A stretch of DNA of 64,000 bases from Silvibacterium bohemicum (GTDB lineage Bacteria > Acidobacteriota > Terriglobia > Terriglobales > Acidobacteriaceae). The notes beneath the pieces were generated by a model. It worked only from the letters and a program-made list of their open reading frames with translations, was not told where the DNA came from and did not search any database. Below, in pieces: positions 9,298 through 17,862 of the stretch. A program made the position numbers and the translations under genes. Within the stretch, counting starts at the first letter, position 1; each line of letters opens with the position of its first letter. The DNA lies in contig NZ_LBHJ01000001.1 in the NCBI RefSeq assembly GCF_001006305.1, positions 1 through 64,000 of the forward strand, read 5' to 3'.

Positions 9298-9434
9298 CGC
9301 CGTCTCGCGACAGGACTAGTAGCACCGTCTTTATCGGGGAGGGGAAGGCACTCACTTCGATGCCGAGGCAGGGGCATCCGTTGTTCCAAGCATATTCGAT
9401 AGCGGCCGGCGGGAGTGATTGGCTGAAATAACCG

Positions 9435-10406
9435 TTAGTGACCGGCTGAAATAAATTGAAGAGTGTAGGCCGTCGCCGGATCGATGGACCGCCGGAGGAC
9501 CTTGAGGTCCGTTAATTGGTGATCGAGCGCTGCCCACCGGTCGGGCTGCATGTCACCGTCCTTCGACGGATCGTCATCCGGATAAATGAAATGGCCGTCC
9601 TTCAGCGCCTGCCAGGTGAACTGCATCTGGTCGGGAGTCATAGCCGGGTTCAGCCTCAGCAGTTCGTCGTTGACCTGCTTCGGATCAGCCATGTAATCCC
9701 GCCAGCCGCGGAGCGAGGCGCGAACGAACTTGGCCACAACGTCGGGGTGGTCTTTGACGTAGCTCTGCGAGGTGAAGAAAACGCGATAGGGATCGTATCC
9801 CGTCTCGCTGATCAGCAAGGTGCGGATATCGGCGCCTGCTTTGCGGGCGAAAAAGGGCTCCGACGTCACGAATATCTGCTGAATATAGTTGCGATCCTGC
9901 AAAAAGTTGGCGATGGAGTAGGTCGCCGGTGTCTCGTGGACATTTTTGAGGTGGTAGCGCGCTACCAGATATTGGAACCAGGTCGCGCCGGTCTTGATGG
10001 CGATGGTGTGGCCTTCCAGGTCGCCAAATTTATGCACCGGCGAGTTGGCGTGCATCATGATGCCTTGGGGATCGTGCTGCATGGTGGCGGCGACCGCCAC
10101 CAACGGCTGCCCTTGCGCAACCGCGTCGAGGATGCGGTCGGAGGAGCTCATGCCGAACTGTGCGCCGCCCAGCGAAACCTGCTGTTCCGCGACGATGTAC
10201 GGCCCGCCGGGAGCGATGGTCACGTCCAGGCCCTCCTGCTGGTAGTAGCCCTTGAGCTGCGCCTCGTAAAAGCCGCCGTGCTCCGGCTGCGGATACCAGT
10301 CGGTCTGAAATTTCACTGGAATGAGATTGCTCTTGGCGCCTCCGTGACAGGCCACGAGGGAGAGCAGAGCCAGCGAGAGCGCGACGCACTTGGTCACTCG
10401 AATCAT
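9435..10406 (-). CDS. ABC transporter substrate-binding lipoprotein, NMT1/THI5-like
   Basis: A 323-residue periplasmic lipoprotein with lipobox LVAC (Cys20 when starting at 10406). The mature part begins with 'FQTDWYPQPEHGGFY', the hallmark of the NMT1/THI5 group that binds pyrimidines, riboflavin precursors, sulfonates or nitrogenous small molecules. The cognate ATPase and permease are probably the SsuB/SsuC-like pair at 16.2-17.8 kb on the other strand, because no closer partners exist. The ATG at 10406 gives a standard lipoprotein signal; a TTG at 10421 would add five residues. It follows the amidase gene by 30 nt on the same strand, consistent with one transcript. Confidence 0.83.
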   Translation of the reverse strand: MIRVTKCVALSLALLSLVACHGGAKSNLIPVKFQTDWYPQPEHGGFYEAQLKGYYQQEGLDVTIAPGGPYIVAEQQVSLGGAQFGMSSSDRILDAVAQGQPLVAVAATMQHDPQGIMMHANSPVHKFGDLEGHTIAIKTGATWFQYLVARYHLKNVHETPATYSIANFLQDRNYIQQIFVTSEPFFARKAGADIRTLLISETGYDPYRVFFTSQSYVKDHPDVVAKFVRASLRGWRDYMADPKQVNDELLRLNPAMTPDQMQFTWQALKDGHFIYPDDDPSKDGDMQPDRWAALDHQLTDLKVLRRSIDPATAYTLQFISAGH

Positions 10407-10436
10407 GCCCGAGCTTAACAATCGGCCGATAGCGGA

Positions 10437-11723
10437 TCAAGATGCAAGTTCGATGGCCAGCGCGTCACCTAGGAGATATGCAAATGCCAGCAGCTCTGCA
10501 TCCCGGCCATGTGCCGCCATCAGCTGCATTCCTATGGGCTGTGCCGGCAGGACTACGGTGGGCAGCCCCGTCAGACTTCCCGGGGTGGTGTAGCGCAGGA
10601 TGCGGGGCCGTGCCTCAGCGTGGTTCGCGCCCGCGACCAGGCGAGGCACGGGAAGAGCGGGCATGAGCAGGAAGTCAAAGCGCGTGAACAGCTCGGCGGT
10701 CCGGCGAACGAATGTCTCCTGTTTCGCGCGCCATTCGCCGATCTCAGCAAGGGTGAGTGAGGCGCCCCAGCGCAGCCGCTCGGCGATGGCGGGCTCGAAT
10801 TCGTCGTAGAAGCCGGTGTGCAATATCGAAGCCTCATGCGCCTGGATGGGCGCGTAAATTTCATATGATTCGCGCCAGAAGTCTGCCTGAAACAATTCGG
10901 TATGCGCGCCGGACCTTTGAATTCGCTCCTCCCAGAGGCCGCGCCCATCGAGTACGGATCTCTCGCACTCGTCGAGCAAACCTTCGCGCAGGAAGCCGAC
11001 GCGGGCTGTGGCCGGGGCGACGCTGGCAGCAGCAAGATCGAAGAGGGCATGGGCCAGCAGCGGAAGGTCGCGGAGATCGCGGCAGAGCCAGCCTATGGTG
11101 TCAAAGGATGGCGCGAGATGCGCGCCGCCGCGCCAATCTCCTACGCCGAGAGACGCGCGGTATCCGGCGAGGCCGCAGAGAGCGGCTGGGGCTCGCACCG
11201 ATCCTCCGGTATCCGTGCCGATGGCGGCAAGCGCCGATCCTTCCTGGACCGCGGCCGCCGATCCGCTGGACGATCCGCCGGTCAACAGGGAAGCATCGTC
11301 GGGCTGGAGGCAATCGCCGTAGTCGCGATTCTCGCCGGTAATTCCATACGCCAGCTGATGCAGGTGGGTTTTGCCGGTGATGACCGCGCCCGCAGCCTTG
11401 AGCCGGGCTGCGACCCAGGAGTCTGCTGACGCCGCAGCATTGTGGCTCGCGTAGAAGCGAGACCCGCTGCTGGTGACGAATCCTTCGAGATCGAAACAGT
11501 CTTTGAGGGCGACCGGAACGCCGAAGAGCGATCTGCCGCCGGCATGTTGGGCCAAGCTGCGGGCCTGATTCTGCGACCACTCGGCGTCCAGCACAAGATA
11601 AGTATTTTTGCCTGCGTTCCCATTGGCGTTTGCGAGGGCGGCGGACACGACCGCTTCCGGGCTTGCGCTTCCCGCGGAGATTTCTTTGAGCAGCTTCGCA
11701 ATCGGCGAGGGAGCGACTTCCAT
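10437..11723 (-). CDS. amidase-signature hydrolase
   Basis: A 428-residue enzyme of the amidase signature family, with the Ser-cisSer-Lys triad visible: Lys74 in 'VPVALKD', the GGSSSGSA loop at 149-156, and the nucleophile Ser175 in 'DTGGSVRAPA'. The family includes GatA, fatty-acid amide hydrolase, allophanate hydrolase (AtzF) and many broad amidases. It would hydrolyse a C-N amide bond in the cytoplasm; there is no signal peptide. It lacks the C-terminal domain of urea-amidolyase-type allophanate hydrolases. It is divergent from the deaminase gene with 84 nt between them, and lies just upstream of the binding lipoprotein. The context suggests the last amide-breaking step of a nitrogen-compound pathway. 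Confidence 0.86.
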   Translation of the reverse strand: MEVAPSPIAKLLKEISAGSASPEAVVSAALANANGNAGKNTYLVLDAEWSQNQARSLAQHAGGRSLFGVPVALKDCFDLEGFVTSSGSRFYASHNAAASADSWVAARLKAAGAVITGKTHLHQLAYGITGENRDYGDCLQPDDASLLTGGSSSGSAAAVQEGSALAAIGTDTGGSVRAPAALCGLAGYRASLGVGDWRGGAHLAPSFDTIGWLCRDLRDLPLLAHALFDLAAASVAPATARVGFLREGLLDECERSVLDGRGLWEERIQRSGAHTELFQADFWRESYEIYAPIQAHEASILHTGFYDEFEPAIAERLRWGASLTLAEIGEWRAKQETFVRRTAELFTRFDFLLMPALPVPRLVAGANHAEARPRILRYTTPGSLTGLPTVVLPAQPIGMQLMAAHGRDAELLAFAYLLGDALAIELAS

Positions 11724-11807
11724 GGAGCGATTGTATCGGGAAGCAAATCGGGGAGAGGATCGAAAACAACCGCTTGGATTTCCGTCCGCTCATGCTAAAT
11801 TTCGTCA

Positions 11808-12326
11808 ATGGGAAAGCCTTCGAGCTCCAGTCGTGATCGGGATGTTGCGATCATGACCGAGCTTGTCCGCTTCACCGCCCGCAGCTTCGCGACAGAGAAT
11901 CCCGTGCCCTTCGGGGCAGCCATTGTTCACAGTCAATCCGGCGAGATGCTCTATCGCGCGCGCAATGCCGTGATGCGCGAGAACGATCCCAGCTCGCATG
12001 CCGAGTTGAGGACGGTACGGCTGGCCTGCAAGAAGCTGGGCAAGCCTTCGCTGGCCGGATACACGCTGTACTCCACCTGCGAGCCCTGCCCCATGTGCAT
12101 GGCCAACGCGCTGTGGGCACGCCTGGACCGCGTGGTTTATGGCGCCACCATCGAGGATGCCAACCGGCACTGCAACCAGATTCGGATTCCTTCCGAAGAA
12201 GTTTCAAGCCGCAGCGACATGCCATGCGAGGTCGAAGGAGAGCTGCTGCGCGACGAGTGCTACGGCCTCTTCACCGATCTTCGGATGCTCAAGGCATTCA
12301 AGAAGTGGAGCACGGGCAAGCCATGA
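11808..12326 (+). CDS. zinc-dependent nucleoside/base deaminase
   Basis: A 172-residue cytidine/guanine-deaminase-superfamily enzyme. Zinc ligands are His64 (motif His-Ala-Glu, with Glu66 as proton shuttle), Cys94 and Cys97 (motif CEPCPMC). The family deaminates guanine, cytosine, tRNA adenosine, or related rings such as creatinine analogues. The 'MANALWARLDRVVYGAT' segment after the second motif is typical of the guanine deaminase/TadA-like branch. Its stop overlaps the start of the next gene in ATGA, so the two are translationally coupled. A second possible start is the ATG at 11853. Being in an operon with an oxidase and an amidohydrolase points to ring-nitrogen catabolism rather than tRNA editing. 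Confidence 0.85.
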   Translation: MGKPSSSSRDRDVAIMTELVRFTARSFATENPVPFGAAIVHSQSGEMLYRARNAVMRENDPSSHAELRTVRLACKKLGKPSLAGYTLYSTCEPCPMCMANALWARLDRVVYGATIEDANRHCNQIRIPSEEVSSRSDMPCEVEGELLRDECYGLFTDLRMLKAFKKWSTGKP

Positions 12327-13690
12327 AGGAGCTTCTGTCGCGCTCGATTCCCGGTCTCATCGCTGACCCGCTGCGATTCGTGACTGCGCCTGCCGTGGTC
12401 GAGCGACTGTCGAAGGATTTCTATTGGTATTCGCCGGTTCTAAAGAAGCAGCTTGAGGACAAACACGCCGAAGCCGTGGTGCAGCCGGTCAACGTCGAGG
12501 AGATTCGCAACATCCTGCGGTTCTGCTACAAACACGATGTTCCAGTTACGCCGCGCGGCGCAGGCACAGGCAATTATGGCCAGGCGATTCCGCTGCACGG
12601 CGGTCTGGTGCTCGACCTGTCGCGCATGGATCGCATCGAGACGATAACCGAGGAGGGCGTGGCCATCTGCGAGCCCGGCGTTCGACTTGGCGCGCTTGAA
12701 ACCGAAGCGCGCACACGCGGGCGGGAGCTTCGCTGCTATCCCAGCACCATCGTCAAAGCCTCTCTGGGAGGATTTCTGGGCGGCGGTTCGGGAGGCATCG
12801 GCTCGGTTGCGCATGGCGGCCTGCGCGATTTCGAAACGGTTCGGGCGGTCGAAGTGGTGACCATGGAAAATGAGCCGCAGGTACACCTTCACGAAGGCGC
12901 TGCGGTGCACGACATTTTGCATGCGTGGGGCACGAACGGCATCATCACGAAGATATGGCTGGCTCTCACGCCCAAGGTAGAGTGGGCGCAGTGCGCGGCG
13001 GCGTTCGACGAATTTGCATCTGCATATAACTTCAGCGAAGGCATTGCCGTTGGTTCCGAATGGACCAAGCGTGTGGTGACCACCTTCGAATGGCCGATCC
13101 CGTCTTACTTCAGTCCTATCAAGTCTGTTGCACCGCAGGGCAAGCACCTGATCTTTTTCATGATCGCCGAGGCGCAACTCGCAATGTTGGAGCAGGCAGC
13201 GCGTAGCGCGGGCGGCACGGTTACGCACTCGGGCGCATACAGCGGTCTGCGCACGACGCCGCTGCTGTCCGATTACACCTGGAACCACACTACGCTGTGG
13301 GCCATCAAGCACGACGATGCTTATACCTATCTGCAATGCGGTTTCGACCCCGACCGCGTTCGCGAGCAGATGAAATTACTCAAGGAAAAGTTCGGCGATG
13401 AGATCCTCTTCCACATCGAGTTCATGAAGAATGGCGCGGGCCGCGTGATTCCGGGAGCCATACCGCTCGTCTCTTACACCACGGAGGAGCGATTGAACGA
13501 GATGATTGGCACCTGCCGCGAGATTGGCGTCTTTGTTGCGAATCCGCATGTAAACAATGTCGAGGATGGCGGCCGGTTCCGCGAAGACCACGTGCAGCTC
13601 GCAGCCAAACGGCGCTACGACCCTAAAGGCTTGCTGAATCCCGGCAAGATGCTCAGCTTTCAATCTGAGACAGAGGTCGTTCGCACGTGA
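12323..13690 (+). CDS. FAD-binding oxidase, GlcD/vanillyl-alcohol-oxidase type
   Basis: A 455-residue flavoprotein. The FAD_binding_4 (PCMH) domain occupies about residues 45-220: 'VPVTPRGAGTGNYGQAIPLHGGLVLDLSRM' and 'GGFLGGGSGGIGSVAHGGLRD'. The C-terminal part ends with 'RYDPKGLLNPGKML', the usual GlcD-family tail. Such enzymes oxidise alpha-hydroxy acids, alcohols or amines with FAD. The start at 12323 overlaps the deaminase stop (ATGA), and the following gene begins with a GTG overlapping its own stop (GTGA). The substrate is unknown; by context it is an intermediate of the same pathway. Confidence 0.85.
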   Translation: MKELLSRSIPGLIADPLRFVTAPAVVERLSKDFYWYSPVLKKQLEDKHAEAVVQPVNVEEIRNILRFCYKHDVPVTPRGAGTGNYGQAIPLHGGLVLDLSRMDRIETITEEGVAICEPGVRLGALETEARTRGRELRCYPSTIVKASLGGFLGGGSGGIGSVAHGGLRDFETVRAVEVVTMENEPQVHLHEGAAVHDILHAWGTNGIITKIWLALTPKVEWAQCAAAFDEFASAYNFSEGIAVGSEWTKRVVTTFEWPIPSYFSPIKSVAPQGKHLIFFMIAEAQLAMLEQAARSAGGTVTHSGAYSGLRTTPLLSDYTWNHTTLWAIKHDDAYTYLQCGFDPDRVREQMKLLKEKFGDEILFHIEFMKNGAGRVIPGAIPLVSYTTEERLNEMIGTCREIGVFVANPHVNNVEDGGRFREDHVQLAAKRRYDPKGLLNPGKMLSFQSETEVVRT

Positions 13691-14481
13691 AGACCTGGAT
13701 TCCCGACTCTCGAAACTTCGCCTATCTCCGCTGGCCGGAGGTTGAAGCCCTGCCGAAAGATTCGACGCTGCTTGTTCTGCCTACCGCAGCCATAGAACAG
13801 CATGGCCATCATCTGCCGCTCGCGACCGATACGCTCATCAACAATCTGCTGCTAGGTAAGGCGCTGGAAAAGCTTCCTGCGGAGATGAGCGTTTATGCGC
13901 TGCCGCCGGTTTGCTATGGCAAGAGCAACGAGCACATTGGCTTTCCGGGAACGCTGTCGGTTTCCGCGTCGACATTCATGTCCGTCGTTCGCGATATCGG
14001 CGCGAGCGTTGCCGCAGCGGGATTCAAGAAGCTTGCGCTCTACAACACACACGGCGGGAACGCGTCGCTGGTCGACGTGATGGCCCGCGACCTTCGCGCC
14101 GAGTTTGGATTACGGACCTTCACCCTCTTCGGCTCCGGAGGAATCAGCTTCGAAGGCATCAGCGCGCAGGAGAAGGCTTATGGCTTTCATGCCGGCGAGA
14201 TCGAAACGGCGTTTCTGCTGAGCGCAACGCCGGAGCTCGTCGACATATCGGCATACACGGTCAACTACATTGCGAATATCGATGCGCCCGACCTGCTGCG
14301 TCCCGAGAATGCGGCGGCGACCTTCGCCTGGCTTACACGTGACATCGCGGCGAGCGGCGTGATGGGTGATCCGACTCCTGCGACCGCCGAGAACGGCACA
14401 CGATGGACTGACCAGGCTTCGACCCGCATTGCGCAAGCGCTTGAGGCGATGGTCAAGTACGAGAATTTATACCGGCCGTGA
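13687..14481 (+). CDS. creatininase-family amidohydrolase
   Basis: A 264-residue metal-dependent hydrolase of the creatininase fold. Expected metal and catalytic residues are visible: Glu and His in 'AAIEQHGHHLPLATD', the aspartate closing that motif, 'YNTHGGN' and the glutamate of 'HAGEIETA'. Family members open cyclic amides (creatinine) or remove formyl groups (formamidopyrimidine amidohydrolase); MftE is a peptidase variant. A GTG start at 13687 overlaps the upstream stop by four bases, and its own stop overlaps the next GTG. Together with a deaminase and an amidase, this supports opening of a nitrogen ring, with creatinine, hydantoin or pyrimidine derivatives as candidates. Confidence 0.87.
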   Translation: MKTWIPDSRNFAYLRWPEVEALPKDSTLLVLPTAAIEQHGHHLPLATDTLINNLLLGKALEKLPAEMSVYALPPVCYGKSNEHIGFPGTLSVSASTFMSVVRDIGASVAAAGFKKLALYNTHGGNASLVDVMARDLRAEFGLRTFTLFGSGGISFEGISAQEKAYGFHAGEIETAFLLSATPELVDISAYTVNYIANIDAPDLLRPENAAATFAWLTRDIAASGVMGDPTPATAENGTRWTDQASTRIAQALEAMVKYENLYRP

Positions 14482-16214
14482 GTGTGTCATCTATGAACGG
14501 GTCTTCTCTCATCGATTGTGGAAGCGGAGTGCGGCTGGAGCGCTCGGTGCCATGCGTGCTATCGGATGATGTGACGCTGATTTCCGACCACTATTATCCG
14601 GCGCAGGATGTGTGGGGTGCGGGGCCGCATCCCACGCTGCTGATGCGCCAGCCCTATGGGCGCGACATCGCGTCCACGGTGGTGTATGCGCATCCCGTCT
14701 GGTTTGCGCGACACGGATACAACGTGGTGATCCAGGATGTGCGTGGGCGCGGCGATTCCGAAGGCGAGTTCTACCCCTTTCGTCACGAGCGTCAGGATGG
14801 CGCGGAGACTATTCGCTGGCTGCGGACGCGTCCCGAGTCCAACGGCAGAGTTGGCATGTACGGATTCTCCTATCAAGGCGGGACGCAGTTTCTCGCTGCC
14901 GCAGAACAGCCCGAAGGATTGCTCGCCATTGCGCCGGGCATGGCCGCCTGCGATCTCTATCACGGCTGGTTCTATCACAATGGAGCGCTGCGGCTCTCCT
15001 CCACGATGGGCTGGGGATTGCAGATGCTCAAGATGGATGCGCGCCGGCTGCAGCTGCGCGAAGCCAGCGACCGGCTCGAGGCAGCCTGGGCGGATGTGCG
15101 CAACCAGGTCAACGTGCTTCCCTTTCGCTCGCATCCCGCTCTGGAGTCAGAGGGGATGCCGTCCTATGTGCTGAACTGGTTCGATCATGATGCGCCTGGG
15201 CCTTACTGGGAGATGCAAGACGTAAGCGCAGCTCTGCATAAGATCAATGTCCCCGCTCTGCACATATCAGGTTGGTTCGATACTTATCTGAAGGGAACGA
15301 TCGACGGCTATCTGGCGCTGCGCGAGCATGCAGCGACGCAGTTCGCGCGCGAGAATCAGTACCTTGTGGCCGGCCCCTGGACCCACATTCCGTGGGGCGA
15401 CCGCATCGGCGAGATGAACTTCGGAGCGGAAGCGCAGATCGACACCGACACCATTCTGCTGCGCTGGTTCAATCACTGGCTCACGGATTCAGGAGAGTTC
15501 GCGAGCGAGCCACGCATCCGGCACTTCGCGCTCTTTGAGAACAGCTGGCATGGTGCGGATCGCTGGCCATCGAAGACCAGCCTGACGCTGCATCTGCACA
15601 GCGACGGCCGCGCGAATTCACGCAAGGGCGATGGCCGGCTCGATGCGAACGCCGCTAGTCAGGACGAGCCCTGCGATGTCTTCATCTACGACCCGGAAGT
15701 GCCGGTGGTTGCTCCTGGAGGCCCGCAGGCATTGAGCGGCACGCATAATCAGGCCGCATTGGAGATGGGCAATAACCTGCTCGTTTACACCGGGGAAGCA
15801 CTCGCAGACGATGTCGCGGTATTTGGAACGCCAAGACTGACGCTCTATTGCGCGGCTTCGGCGAAGACTACGGACTTCACGGGAAAGCTGGTTCGCGTCC
15901 GTCCCGATGGTCACGCGGATTTCATCTGTATGGGCATTGCTCGCTCGAGCTTTCTCTTTAGCGATAGCTTCGAGCCCGATACGGTGCATTGCTGGGAGTT
16001 CGATCTGGAGCCGACGTCATGCACTTTTAAGGCCGGCGATCACATCCGCCTGGAAATCGCGAGCAGCGCATTTCCGCTTTATGACCGGAATCCAGGTACC
16101 GATGTGCCGTCGCCGCGGGCTACGTCCTGGGACTGGCAGCGTTCGACGCAATTTGTTTACCACGATGCGGCGCGTCCTTCTGCCCTGCATTTGCCGCTGC
16201 GGAGCGACGTGTGA
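14478..16214 (+). CDS. CocE/NonD-type serine hydrolase
   Basis: A 578-residue X-Pro dipeptidyl-peptidase-like (S15) alpha/beta hydrolase. The nucleophile elbow is 'MYGFSYQGG'; the oxyanion region precedes it ('MRQPYGRD', 'VIQDVRGRGDSEGEF'), and a C-terminal jelly-roll domain (from about residue 400) carries 'LEIASSAFPLYDRNPGT'. Relatives are cocaine esterase, glutaryl-7-ACA acylase and alpha-amino-acid ester hydrolase. The GTG start overlaps the creatininase stop (GTGA). No signal peptide is seen, so it probably acts in the cytoplasm, perhaps unmasking an ester or amide taken up by the ABC system. Confidence 0.86.
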   Translation: MSVSSMNGSSLIDCGSGVRLERSVPCVLSDDVTLISDHYYPAQDVWGAGPHPTLLMRQPYGRDIASTVVYAHPVWFARHGYNVVIQDVRGRGDSEGEFYPFRHERQDGAETIRWLRTRPESNGRVGMYGFSYQGGTQFLAAAEQPEGLLAIAPGMAACDLYHGWFYHNGALRLSSTMGWGLQMLKMDARRLQLREASDRLEAAWADVRNQVNVLPFRSHPALESEGMPSYVLNWFDHDAPGPYWEMQDVSAALHKINVPALHISGWFDTYLKGTIDGYLALREHAATQFARENQYLVAGPWTHIPWGDRIGEMNFGAEAQIDTDTILLRWFNHWLTDSGEFASEPRIRHFALFENSWHGADRWPSKTSLTLHLHSDGRANSRKGDGRLDANAASQDEPCDVFIYDPEVPVVAPGGPQALSGTHNQAALEMGNNLLVYTGEALADDVAVFGTPRLTLYCAASAKTTDFTGKLVRVRPDGHADFICMGIARSSFLFSDSFEPDTVHCWEFDLEPTSCTFKAGDHIRLEIASSAFPLYDRNPGTDVPSPRATSWDWQRSTQFVYHDAARPSALHLPLRSDV

Positions 16215-17023
16215 GGGGTGATGCCGCAAGTCAGTTCTCGCGAGAATACGCAGTTCCCCAGGTCGAACTAAGTTCAGTCTCGAAGCAATACGGCAATGGC
16301 AGAGCGATCCTCGATAGCTTGACGCTGTCGATCGCGAAGGGCGAATTCGTCAGCCTTGTTGGTCCTTCTGGCTGCGGAAAATCGACGATTCTCAAGCTTG
16401 TCTCGGGCTTGAGTCCCACGACTGCGGGTGAGATTCACGTCGATGGTATGAGCCCTGAGAATGCGCGCGAGACGATGTCCTTCATCTTTCAGGAGGCCAC
16501 TCTTCTGCCGTGGAGAACGGTTCGCCAGAATGTCGGCCTGGGCCTGGAGTTGGAGCGCGTTCCGCGCGAGAGACGGCATGCAAAGGTAAATTCGTTGCTG
16601 GATCTGGTTGGCCTTTCGCACGTGGGCGAAGCGTACCCACGAGAGCTTTCGGGCGGGATGAAGATGCGGGTCTCCATCGCTCGCGCTTTGGCCACGGGGC
16701 CGAGGCTGCTGCTGATGGACGAGCCTTTCGCGGCGTTGGATGAAATTTCACGCGACCGGCTGAATGAAGAGCTGCTGCGGCTGCGCGAAGAGCAGAAGTG
16801 GACGGTGATATTTGTAACCCACTCGGTTGCTGAAGCGGTTTTTCTCTCCACGCGCATCGTGGTTTTGGCGTCCGATCCGGGGCGCATCCATGCAGATGTT
16901 GCTGTCGATCTCGCATATCCCCGCACCGCGGAGTTGCGAGCGTCGCCGGCTTATGAGCAGAAAGTGATCGAGATTTCGCGCCTGCTTCGGGATGCGCGCT
17001 CGCTCGCGGAGAGCGGCGCGTGA
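16211..17023 (+). CDS. ABC transporter ATP-binding protein, SsuB/TauB/NitT type
   Basis: A 270-residue ATPase with Walker A GPSGCGKST, signature LSGGMKMR, Walker B 'LLLMDEPFAALDE' and switch His in 'FVTHSVAEAVFLS'. Its family powers importers for sulfonates, taurine, nitrate and pyrimidine precursors. The GTG start at 16211 overlaps the hydrolase stop, and the permease starts in the last four bases of this gene. Its binding protein is probably the NMT1/THI5-like lipoprotein at 9.4-10.4 kb. Confidence 0.9.
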   Translation: MRGDAASQFSREYAVPQVELSSVSKQYGNGRAILDSLTLSIAKGEFVSLVGPSGCGKSTILKLVSGLSPTTAGEIHVDGMSPENARETMSFIFQEATLLPWRTVRQNVGLGLELERVPRERRHAKVNSLLDLVGLSHVGEAYPRELSGGMKMRVSIARALATGPRLLLMDEPFAALDEISRDRLNEELLRLREEQKWTVIFVTHSVAEAVFLSTRIVVLASDPGRIHADVAVDLAYPRTAELRASPAYEQKVIEISRLLRDARSLAESGA

Positions 17024-17811
17024 AGCAAAAGATTTTCGTTTTCCTGAACGCTATCGGTATTTTCGCAGCGCTGCTGCTGCTCTGGCAGCTTGTCATCTGG
17101 CTGGGGCATGTTCCGCCGTTCATGCTGCCATCGCCCTGGCGAGTCTTCCGCGTGATTGCCGAACGCTTCTCTTCGCTGGCGGAGTCATTTGAAATTACGG
17201 CGACCGCCGCTACGTTTGGACTCCTCGGCAGCATCGTTGTTGGCGTCGCAATCGCCCTGATCTTCGCCCAGTCGCGATGGGTACGCCGGATGTTCTATCC
17301 CTATACGCTCCTCTTGCAGACGGTGCCCATCGTCGCCATCGCGCCGCTTATTCTTATGTGGGTCGGGGCCGGCTGGGGCGCGGTCACGTTGATCGCGTTC
17401 ATCATCTGCCTTGCTCCGATCATTGCGAACACCACACAGGGACTCATCAGCGTTGACGAAAATCTGATTCATCTCTTCCTGATGCACAACGCCTCGCGCG
17501 GCCAGCTTCTGCTCAAGTTGAGGCTGCGCCACGCTGTGCCTTCTCTGTTCGTGGGTATACGGATTTCTGCCGGAATCGCGGTGATCGGCGCCATCACCGG
17601 AGAACTTTTTGCCGGCTCCACGAGCGTGGGACGCGGCGGTTTGGGCTACTCCATCATTTATGCCCTGCAGCAGTTGCAGACAGATTATCTCTTTGCCCTT
17701 ATCGTGGCGGCGACCGTGCTGGGGTTTCTGTTTTATTTCGTCGTCTCGTTCTTCGAATGGTACTTTCTGCATAAGTGGCACGAGTCGGCGCGTACGCCTG
17801 AAGTGGAATGA
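17020..17811 (+). CDS. ABC transporter permease, SsuC/TauC type
   Basis: A 263-residue inner-membrane protein with about six hydrophobic segments, the first at residues 5-30. The BPD-type coupling loop is seen in 'EARATHLFLMHNASRGQ'-like spacing near residues 145-175 ('DENLIHLFLMHNASRGQLL'). It pairs with the ATPase whose last four bases (GTGA) it overlaps. The segment 'GAITGELFAGSTSVGRGGLGY' is characteristic of the sulfonate/nitrate/pyrimidine permease family. Substrate unknown. Confidence 0.9.
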   Translation: MKQKIFVFLNAIGIFAALLLLWQLVIWLGHVPPFMLPSPWRVFRVIAERFSSLAESFEITATAATFGLLGSIVVGVAIALIFAQSRWVRRMFYPYTLLLQTVPIVAIAPLILMWVGAGWGAVTLIAFIICLAPIIANTTQGLISVDENLIHLFLMHNASRGQLLLKLRLRHAVPSLFVGIRISAGIAVIGAITGELFAGSTSVGRGGLGYSIIYALQQLQTDYLFALIVAATVLGFLFYFVVSFFEWYFLHKWHESARTPEVE

Positions 17812-17862
17812 AGTTTGCAGGTATTTTTTATTGATTGAGGATTGGATTGGGTAGCTTCGATC

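Noticed and set aside
9298-9434. Possible TPP or FMN riboswitch near the NMT1/THI5-like binding protein
   Set aside because: No thiamine or flavin riboswitch core motif was seen in the flanking non-coding DNA, so the transporter's substrate cannot be inferred that way.
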